Shown here piece by piece: positions 49,035-56,886 of a DNA stretch of 56,886 nucleotides; position 1 is the stretch's first letter; each line of letters begins with the position of its first letter. Location: assembly GCF_003149475.2 (NCBI RefSeq), contig NZ_QFWV02000008.1, positions 154,988 to 211,873 of the forward strand. Reading direction: 5' to 3'. Made by a program: the position numbers and the translations under genes. Below the pieces are notes generated by a model. It made no database searches. It saw only the letters and a program-made list of their open reading frames with translations, and had not been told where the DNA came from. Source of the DNA: Oceaniradius stylonematis (GTDB lineage Bacteria; Pseudomonadota; Alphaproteobacteria; Rhizobiales; Rhizobiaceae).

Positions 49035-50936
49035 TCAATCCGGCGGCGCGCGATCCGTCGAACCGTTCTCGTCTGCGCGGCGCACCGGCTGCGGCAGGAT
49101 GCGGCCGATCGCGGCCTCGCGGTCGCGCGCGCCGCCCACCGCCTGCCTTTGCCGCTCGAGCCGCGCCCGGTCGCGCTCGCGCGCCGTACGCACGGCCTGT
49201 ACCCGCGCCTCCGCATCGTGGCCAAGCAGCGCCAACGCGCGGGCGCCCATCTCCATCCCCGACGCAGCCGTCTCGCGGACCACATCATCGACGCCGCGGT
49301 CGAGCAGCTGGATCGCGTGAATGCGGTCATAGGCCCGCACGATCAGCCGCGCCTGGGGAAACTCGCGCATGACAAGATCGGCGATCGCATCGGTCGCACC
49401 CTGCCCGTTTGTGCACACGGCGATCAGTTCCGCAGAACCGGCGCCGGCTGCGGCCAGCACATCGCGCCGCGCCCCGTCGCCGAAATAGACGCGCGTGCCG
49501 AACCGGCCCGCCTCACGCACCCGGTCCGCATCGCTGTCCAGATAGGTCAGCGGCACGTTCCGGACGAGCAGCGGCTGCGCCACCATCTGGCCGAACCGGC
49601 CAAAGCCGATGATCAGCGCGGTACCGCCCGCATCGGCGAAATCCTCGTCCATGGTGGCGGTCCTGGCGGGCGGCTGCAGCCACGCCAGCAGCCGCTCGTT
49701 CTGCGAGGACAGCGCCATCGAAATGGTGACGATGGAGACCATCACCGCCGCCAGTTCCGCGTCGATCACCTGTGCGGACGCCGCCGCCGCAAACAGGACG
49801 AAGCCGAATTCGCCGTGCTGGGCCAGCGCAAAGCCGAGCCGCATCGCCTTGTCGTGCTCGGTGCCGAACAGCCGGTTGACCAGATAGACGACAACGCCCT
49901 TGACCGTAACCAGCACCGGCACCGCCAAAACGATCAAAAGCCAGTTGCGCGCCACCGCCGACAGGTCCAGCGACATGCCGACCGCAACGAAGAACAGGCC
50001 CAGAAACAGCCCCCGGAACGGCTCGATGTCGGCCTCGACCTGGTGGCGATAGGAGGATTCGGCCAGCAGCACGCCGGCAATGAACGCGCCCATCGCATAG
50101 GACAAGCCGGCAAGCGCCATGATGAGAGATGCGAAGATGACGACGCCGAGGGCTGCGGCGGTCATCAGTTCGGGCGCGCGCGTCCGCGCCAGCACGTTGA
50201 ACATCGGATCGAGCGCGTAGCGCGCCACGCCGATCAGGAGCACGATGGCGGCGATGCCGGTCAGGACGGCGGTGATGTTGGACGCAGCGGTCGCCTCGGC
50301 GCCGGCGACGGGCGCCAGCAGCGCAACCAGCAAAAGGAGCGGCACGATCGACAGGTCCTCGAACAGGAGCACGCCGATCGTCGTCTGGCCGAAGGGCGTT
50401 GCCCGGTCGCCGGCTTCGTCGAGCGCCTTGACCACCAGCGCCGTCGACGACAGGCCCAGCCCGAGACCGACAATGATCGCCGCGGTGAGGTCCAGCCCAT
50501 AGGCGTAGACGACGAGGAAAAGCGCCGTGCTGGTCGCCGCAAGCTGGACAAGGCCCCGCCCGAAAATGGTGCCGCGCATCGCCCACAGCCGCGCCGGCCG
50601 GAATTCGAGCCCGATGACGAACAGGAACAGCACAACCCCGAACTCGGCAAAGCGCAACAACGCCTGGGGGTCCTCGGTAAACGACAGGGTCAGCGCGACG
50701 CCCGCCGTGATGCCCGACAGCAGATAGCCGATCACCGTGCCAAGGCCGAGCCGGCGCGACAGCGGCACGAACAGGCAGGCCAGCGTGATCAGCGCCAGCG
50801 CTTCGGTGAAACGCCATTCCAGCGGCGTCAGTCCGAACGGTGTGGCAACATCCTGCGCCAGCGCATCGCCGCCAAGCGACAGCCACACGGCGATGCCGGC
50901 AAGGGCAAACCGCGCCATGGCGAAAATGATCGTCAT
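49035..50936 (-). CDS. Monovalent cation:proton antiporter-2 (CPA2) with TrkA-N domain (KefB/KefC-like)
   Basis: The start at 50936 gives 633 residues; upstream extension of the frame is antisense to the next gene and rejected. Residues 25-410 hold about twelve helices with GYLLSGITAGV, LGLGLSSTALVVKAL and FALAQHGEFGFVLFAAA, typical of CPA2 exchangers. Residues 435-560 are an RCK/TrkA-N Rossmann domain (ALIIGFGRFGQMVAQPLL, with YLDSD for the nucleotide ribose). The last 60 residues are charged and helical. It probably exchanges K+ (or Na+) for protons under nucleotide or glutathione-adduct control. Divergent from the hydrolase gene across 135 bp. Confidence 0.88.
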   Translation of the reverse strand: MTIIFAMARFALAGIAVWLSLGGDALAQDVATPFGLTPLEWRFTEALALITLACLFVPLSRRLGLGTVIGYLLSGITAGVALTLSFTEDPQALLRFAEFGVVLFLFVIGLEFRPARLWAMRGTIFGRGLVQLAATSTALFLVVYAYGLDLTAAIIVGLGLGLSSTALVVKALDEAGDRATPFGQTTIGVLLFEDLSIVPLLLLVALLAPVAGAEATAASNITAVLTGIAAIVLLIGVARYALDPMFNVLARTRAPELMTAAALGVVIFASLIMALAGLSYAMGAFIAGVLLAESSYRHQVEADIEPFRGLFLGLFFVAVGMSLDLSAVARNWLLIVLAVPVLVTVKGVVVYLVNRLFGTEHDKAMRLGFALAQHGEFGFVLFAAAASAQVIDAELAAVMVSIVTISMALSSQNERLLAWLQPPARTATMDEDFADAGGTALIIGFGRFGQMVAQPLLVRNVPLTYLDSDADRVREAGRFGTRVYFGDGARRDVLAAAGAGSAELIAVCTNGQGATDAIADLVMREFPQARLIVRAYDRIHAIQLLDRGVDDVVRETAASGMEMGARALALLGHDAEARVQAVRTARERDRARLERQRQAVGGARDREAAIGRILPQPVRRADENGSTDRAPPD

Positions 50937-51071
50937 CTCTGGTGCCTTCGGACCATCATTGCGGGAAGATCGCAGCCGGCAGGCCGCGCCTTGCGCGCAA
51001 GCCGGCCCGCCGACTATGAAGGGCGCACGCCAACCCGACAAGTGGGCCAACCGGCCAGCAAGACCGGCCCG

Positions 51072-52745
51072 ATGCACGCCAGTTCGACACCAGATGAACA
51101 TCCCGCCAGCCGCCGGCCAACCCTGTCGGTGTTCGCGCTCGCCGTAGGCATCGTCTTCTTCGCCTTTTCGCTGACGCCGTCGCTGATCCCGCGCGATTAT
51201 GTGCTGCAGGGCGTGCTCGGCGGCGTGGTGATGGCACTTGGCTACGGGCTCGGTCAGTTCAGCCTGCTGCTGTGGCGCTATGTCGCACTGCCCCTCGCCC
51301 GCGACAGGCTCGGCCGCGTGCTCAACGGCCTCGCCCTGGGCGCCGCGCTGATCCTCGCCATTGCCTTTCTGGGAGAAACGGCGGACTGGCAGAATTCCAT
51401 CCGCGCCCGTGTCGGCATGGCGCCCGTCGATGCCGCTCATCCCGCCTATGTCGCGCTGATCGCGATCATCGTCTTCACGCCGCTGTGGATCGCCGGCTGG
51501 GCGTTCCAGTTGCTGATGGACACGCTGCGCCGCCAGTTGCGGCGGGTGATTCCCGTTCGGCTGGCCAATCTGTTGGGTCTGGCGCTCGCCGCCTATCTCG
51601 CCTGGGCGCTGATCGACGGCTTCGTGATCCAGCGCTTTCTGGCGTTTGCCGACGATGCCTATGGCCAGGCCTCGGCCCTTTTCGATCCCGACATCGCCCG
51701 GCCCGAGGCCGAACTGGCATCGGGAGGGCCCGTATCGCTCATCGACTGGAACGATATGGGCCGCTGGGGCCGCAACTTCGCCGCAACCGGTCCGGATGCC
51801 GATGCGATCAGCGCCTTCACCGGCCGGCCTGCCAAGGAGCCCATCCGCCTCTATGTCGGCCGCAACTCGGCGTCGACGCCGGCGGAGCGGACCGAGATCG
51901 CCTTTGCCGAGATGCTGCGCACCGGCGCTTTCGAGCGCAAGGTGCTGGTGATCGCCATGCCTGTCGGCTCGGGCTGGCTCGATGCGGGCTCGCACGATCC
52001 GCTGGAGATCATGCACGATGGCGACATCGCCACCGTTGCGGTGCAATATTCCTATCTGACAAGCTGGATCTCGCTGGTCTTCGAGACCGATGCCGGCCTC
52101 GACCAGGCGCAGACGCTGTTCGACCGGGTCTACCGGCACTGGCGTTCACTGCCCGAAGACCGCCGCCCGGAACTCTACCTGCACGGGCTGAGCCAGGGCG
52201 CGCTCGTCTCCCAGTCCTCGGTCGATCTGCTGACACTGATGGCAGCGCCGATCGACGGCGCGCTGTGGGCCGGCCCGCCCTTCGCCAGCGGGCTGTGGGG
52301 CCGCATAACCCGCGCCCGCGCGCCCGACAGCCCCTACTGGCTGCCGCAGGTCAATGACGGCGAAGTGGTCCGCTTCGTCAATCAGGACACCGACCTTCTC
52401 GATGATGCCGCGCACCGGTGGGGACAGGTGCGGATCGTCTTTCTGCAGTATGGCAGCGACCCGATCGTCTTCTTCGATCCGTTGTCGGCGCTGCGGCGGC
52501 CGGTCTGGATGAACGAAGAACCAGCGCCCGACGTCTCGCCCGAGCTCAGATGGTACCCGTTCGTCACCCTGTTCCAGCTTGCGCTCGACATGGCCTTGTC
52601 GCTGAACATCGAACGCGGCCACGGCCACAAATACATCGCCGAGGACTATATCCCCGCCTGGGTCGCCGTAACCCGCCCCGATGGGTGGACCGATGAAGAC
52701 ACACAGCGGCTGATCGAGCGGTTCCGGGGTTTCGATGCGGGGTGA
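51072..52745 (+). CDS. Membrane-anchored alpha/beta-hydrolase family protein (Abhydrolase_9 type)
   Basis: A 557-residue protein from ATG 51072. Four or five N-terminal membrane helices (SVFALAVGIVFFAFSLTPSLIPR, and three more to residue 180) precede a soluble domain of 350 residues. There LYLHGLSQGALVSQ holds the nucleophile Ser in a G-x-S-x-G-like turn. FLQYGSDPIVFFDP, with its Asp, and the late His in RGHGHKYIAEDY complete a plausible triad. SLTPSLIPRDY is characteristic of this family. The substrate is unknown. The protein is probably anchored in the inner membrane. Confidence 0.82.
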   Translation: MHASSTPDEHPASRRPTLSVFALAVGIVFFAFSLTPSLIPRDYVLQGVLGGVVMALGYGLGQFSLLLWRYVALPLARDRLGRVLNGLALGAALILAIAFLGETADWQNSIRARVGMAPVDAAHPAYVALIAIIVFTPLWIAGWAFQLLMDTLRRQLRRVIPVRLANLLGLALAAYLAWALIDGFVIQRFLAFADDAYGQASALFDPDIARPEAELASGGPVSLIDWNDMGRWGRNFAATGPDADAISAFTGRPAKEPIRLYVGRNSASTPAERTEIAFAEMLRTGAFERKVLVIAMPVGSGWLDAGSHDPLEIMHDGDIATVAVQYSYLTSWISLVFETDAGLDQAQTLFDRVYRHWRSLPEDRRPELYLHGLSQGALVSQSSVDLLTLMAAPIDGALWAGPPFASGLWGRITRARAPDSPYWLPQVNDGEVVRFVNQDTDLLDDAAHRWGQVRIVFLQYGSDPIVFFDPLSALRRPVWMNEEPAPDVSPELRWYPFVTLFQLALDMALSLNIERGHGHKYIAEDYIPAWVAVTRPDGWTDEDTQRLIERFRGFDAG

Positions 52746-52810
52746 GTCACATCCGGGCGACGAACGGCGAACCTCTGTCCGCCGTTTGCCATTTCACCAT
52801 TCGCCTGCCG

Positions 52811-54540
<1,730 letters not shown>

Positions 54541-54560
54541 CTTGCCTCCCACCCGTCCGT

Positions 54561-54580
54561 ACCGTACCGTTCGGTACGGT
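54561..54580. promoter_or_regulatory. Palindromic operator in front of tetR
   Basis: ACCGTACCG and CGGTACGGT are perfect inverted 9-bp half-sites with a two-base TT spacer. It lies 20 bp upstream of the tetR start and 59 bp before the divergent GNAT gene. Size, symmetry and position match TetR operators. It probably controls tetR-ilvC and possibly the GNAT gene. Confidence 0.75.
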
Positions 54581-54639
54581 GTCAAGAGACAGGGCGGCGC
54601 CTCTTTCCGGCATGACCCGACAGGTGCCATAAGACGGCC

Positions 54640-55170
54640 ATGACCGCGCACCCCCCGATTCCCGTCCGCGCCACGGAAGCCGCCGACATCGCCGCGCTGG
54701 CGGCGATCATCAACGCGATCATCGCCATCGGCGGAACGACGGCCTACGAGGACCCGTTCACCGAGGATCGGTTGGCGGCCCTCCTGCTCGACGATCCGCG
54801 CCTGATCTGCTGCCACACCGCGGTCGATCCTGCCGACGGAATGCCGGCCGGCTATCAGGTGCTCAAGCGCCATCCCGATCTGCCGCCGCACTGGGGCGAC
54901 ATCGCCACGTTCGCGCGGGTCGAGCCGAAACTGCCAGGCGTCGGCCGGGCGCTGTTCGCCGCAACCGCCGACGTTGCCCGCAAGGCTGGCTTGGTCGCCA
55001 TCAACGCGACCATCCGGGCCGACAATGAAAGCGGGCTGGGCTATTATGGCAGAATGGGCTTTGAGAACCATGCCGTCACACGGGCCGTCCCGCTCAAGGA
55101 CGGCACGCCCGTCGACCGGGTGTCGAAGCGGTTCCGGGTCGATGCATTGGCTGCTAAGGGCCCGCAATGA
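54640..55170 (+). CDS. GNAT family N-acetyltransferase (phosphinothricin acetyltransferase-like)
   Basis: A 176-residue acetyltransferase. RATEAADIAALAAIINAIIAIGGTTAYEDPF is the usual N-terminal segment of PAT-type GNATs (quoted in part; the key feature is the conserved T-x-x-x-E-DPF area near 35). VEPKLPGVGRALFAATADVAR is the acetyl-CoA loop, here with Pro-Gly-Val-Gly in place of the common Q/R-G-x-G. NATIRADNESGLGYYGRMGFE is motif B. The substrate is unknown. The ribosome site is weak. It is divergent from tetR over 99 bp that include the operator. Confidence 0.85.
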   Translation: MTAHPPIPVRATEAADIAALAAIINAIIAIGGTTAYEDPFTEDRLAALLLDDPRLICCHTAVDPADGMPAGYQVLKRHPDLPPHWGDIATFARVEPKLPGVGRALFAATADVARKAGLVAINATIRADNESGLGYYGRMGFENHAVTRAVPLKDGTPVDRVSKRFRVDALAAKGPQ

Positions 55171-55254
55171 CGGCATGTTGCCAGCCCGAAGACGGTTCGG
55201 CCATCTGCTCAACCGCAGCGCGATCAATGCCAGCCGCGGCGGTGACCGATCGAG

Positions 55255-56106
55255 CTACCGGCCGGGAAAGCTGATCGACGTCACATCGGCCTTGAAGAAC
55301 GGAAAGTAATCGTCCGTGCCGAACCAGTTGCCGCCCTCGATGCGGGTCGGCAGCCGGTAGCCGCCGAACTCGCGAAAGTCTGATGTCGTGCCGCCAAACG
55401 GCTGGACCTGATACACCTTGTCGGCATTGACATCGCTCCAGCGCGCAATGACGACGCTGGTCGGCTGGCCCTGCGAATCGACAATTATGTCCACGCTCTG
55501 TTCGAGGCCGGCAAAAGACACGATGGCGCGCGCGCTGTCCGCATCAAGCGCCTCCCAACGCACGTTCGGACCGGGCAGCAGCGCGGCCGGCGTCCAGAAC
55601 GCGGCCTCGGCCACGGTTCGTCCGAACGCCGAACGGAAATGGTCGGCATCACCGCTGATCCTTACCACCGGCACGAGGCCGAACAGCCAGAACCGCGTCC
55701 ACGAAATGTCGGGCGTGGCAGCGTCCGATCCGCGGATCGCACCCGCCCGGACCTGCCAGACAAATCCATGTGGCGGCGCGAGAACCTGACACGCCTGCAT
55801 CGGATCGAAGTGCGACCGGTTACTGTCTCCCCGCCCCAACTGCCCTTCCATCTCGATGATGGTGATCGTTCGAAGCGGCGTGCCTTCGGCAATCGTATAG
55901 AGAAAATACCGCTGTGCCGGCTCGGGCAGGCCGGCGACCATATCCGGCGAAAACGATCCGGACTGGATCGGGCGTATCTCCAGCAGCGCCCGCCAGGCCG
56001 CCGCGTCGGCCCGCCGATCCGCATGTCGCCAGCCGAAGAGCGCCACGACCGCAACGACCGCGATGACGCCGACGCAGACGAAAAAGACCGTCACTGCGTG
56101 CGCCAT
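55255..56106 (-). CDS. DUF6544 family protein
   Basis: A 283-residue protein with one N-terminal membrane helix (VTVFFVCVGVIAVVAVVALFGW), then a soluble domain. LPEPAQRYFLYTIAEGTPL, EGQLGRGDSNRSHFDP and FREFGGYRLPTRIEGGNWFGTDDYFPFFKADV are recognisable DUF6544 blocks. The fold looks like a lipocalin or outer-membrane-lipoprotein-like beta sheet. The function is unknown. It lies 75 bp after pdxJ on the same strand, so it may be read from that transcript. Confidence 0.72.
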   Translation of the reverse strand: MAHAVTVFFVCVGVIAVVAVVALFGWRHADRRADAAAWRALLEIRPIQSGSFSPDMVAGLPEPAQRYFLYTIAEGTPLRTITIIEMEGQLGRGDSNRSHFDPMQACQVLAPPHGFVWQVRAGAIRGSDAATPDISWTRFWLFGLVPVVRISGDADHFRSAFGRTVAEAAFWTPAALLPGPNVRWEALDADSARAIVSFAGLEQSVDIIVDSQGQPTSVVIARWSDVNADKVYQVQPFGGTTSDFREFGGYRLPTRIEGGNWFGTDDYFPFFKADVTSISFPGR

Positions 56107-56181
56107 TGTTCCGTCCTCTCGCCGTTCCTGTCGTGAGCAACGGTGGCACGGCCAGGCTCCGGCGACAACGCGCGGCCTGCT

Positions 56182-56886
56182 TCAGGACGGCCGTTCTGTG
56201 AGGGCACCGAGGAACCGCATCACCGCGCCCGCCATGCCGAATTCGAGCGCTTCGGCGGTCAGCCCGTGGCCGATCGACACTTCGGCCAGATCGGGCACGC
56301 GCGCGACAAGCGCCGGCAGGTTGGCGACCGTCAGATCGTGGCCGGCATTGACGCCGAGCCCTGCCGCGCGCGCCGCGTCCGCCGTCTCGCCGAGGATCGC
56401 GATCTGCCGTTCGGCCTCGGCCGCATTGTCGTGGCAGGCGCCATAAGGTCCGGTGAACAGTTCGACCCGGTCGGTGCCGGTCGCCCTTGCCGCCGCAATG
56501 CCCGCCTCGCCCGCGTCGGGGTCGCAGAACAGCGATACCCGCATGCCGCCATCTTTCAGACGCTGCACGCAGTCGCGCAGGAAATTGCCCTGCCCTGAAA
56601 AATCCCAGCCATGGTCCGACGTCGCCTGGTTCGGATCGTCGGGCACCAGCGTGACCTGTTCGGGCTGGTTGGCTTCCACCAGCGCCAGGAAATCCTCGGA
56701 CGGATAGCCCTCCACATTGAACTCGGCCTCCGGAAATGCGTCGTCGATCAGCGCCCGCAGCTCCGGCAGATCGGAAAAGCGCACATGCCGCTCGTCCGGT
56801 CTTGGATGGACGGTCAGCCCGTACGCGCCCGCCTCCAGCGCCATCCGGCCCAGATGCGTCACCGACGGCCAGGGCAGATCGCGCCG
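56182..56886 (-). CDS. pdxJ: Pyridoxine 5'-phosphate synthase, N-terminus beyond the window
   Basis: The frame runs off the right edge; the first visible residues are [13 protein letters not shown], so only about the first 15-20 residues are missing. Active-site elements are present: [22 protein letters not shown] (catalytic Glu), NAGHDLTV (catalytic His) and [11 protein letters not shown]. PdxJ closes the pyridoxine ring from 1-deoxyxylulose phosphate and 3-amino-2-oxopropyl phosphate to make vitamin B6. The C-terminus is intact. No other pdx gene is visible. Confidence 0.96.
   Translation of the reverse strand, partial: RRDLPWPSVTHLGRMALEAGAYGLTVHPRPDERHVRFSDLPELRALIDDAFPEAEFNVEGYPSEDFLALVEANQPEQVTLVPDDPNQATSDHGWDFSGQGNFLRDCVQRLKDGGMRVSLFCDPDAGEAGIAAARATGTDRVELFTGPYGACHDNAAEAERQIAILGETADAARAAGLGVNAGHDLTVANLPALVARVPDLAEVSIGHGLTAEALEFGMAGAVMRFLGALTERPS

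Noticed and set aside
49017-52745. A single 1,242-codon plus-strand gene
   Set aside because: The first two thirds run antisense to the CPA2 antiporter and look like low-complexity shadow. Only the part from 51072 has a signal-anchor start and family features.

Overview
This is about 56.9 kb of GC-rich chromosomal DNA with dense coding on both strands. It looks like an alphaproteobacterium, probably Hyphomicrobiales (Rhizobiales). The signs are an IalB-type invasion-associated protein, a soxBDAG sarcosine oxidase operon, GcvT-family methylamine oxidoreductases, a GlxA/GbdR-type regulator, DUF1194 and DUF6916 proteins, and GC-rich intergenic palindromes of a style common in that order. No integrase, transposase, plasmid replication gene or CRISPR array is visible.

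Layout. 0-10 kb: end of a probable corrinoid-activation (ASKHA) protein, a YbdK-type carboxylate-amine ligase, an MFS transporter, a haloacid-dehalogenase-like hydrolase, a GlxA/AraC regulator, tungstate-type tupA and tupB genes facing each other with no ATPase gene, a DUF1194 VWA protein and a large FAD/GcvT oxidoreductase. 10-19 kb: two polytopic GT-C-like proteins and a minus-strand operon with a HAD-UbiA fusion, a DprE1-like oxidase, an SMR/EamA-type carrier, an SDR epimerase/reductase and a class III aminotransferase. This reads as a pathway for making and moving a polyprenyl-phosphate-linked pentose. 19-27.5 kb: an MscS/MscK-like channel and the sarcosine oxidase operon soxB-soxD-soxA-soxG, whose spacers hold two different palindromic elements. 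27.5-34 kb: small secreted proteins, guanine deaminase, DUF6916, a GNAT, a beta-propeller lectin-like protein and three tandem tail-collar (Mdp-like) proteins with no other phage genes.

34-44.5 kb is one giant gene of about 3,480 codons. Its N-terminus resembles an inverse-autotransporter (intimin/invasin-type) beta-barrel, and the rest is a very long Gly/Thr/Asn-rich beta-helix. A short out-of-frame copy of its C-terminus lies just downstream. 44.9-57 kb: IalB, a pentapeptide-like protein, tRNA-Lys(CUU), PhzF and Nudix proteins, a polytopic TsoY-like protein behind a perfect FNR/CRP-type box, a CPA2 antiporter, a membrane alpha/beta-hydrolase, tetR-ilvC with a palindromic operator, a GNAT, a DUF6544 protein and the 3' part of pdxJ.

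Metabolic reading: the 5'-end fragment, the FAD/GcvT oxidoreductase, the GlxA-type regulator and soxBDAG fit stepwise demethylation of betaine-like compounds to glycine. The most novel-looking parts are the giant inverse autotransporter with a beta-helix passenger, the tail-collar/propeller operon beside it, and the lipid-linked pentose cluster with its aminotransferase.
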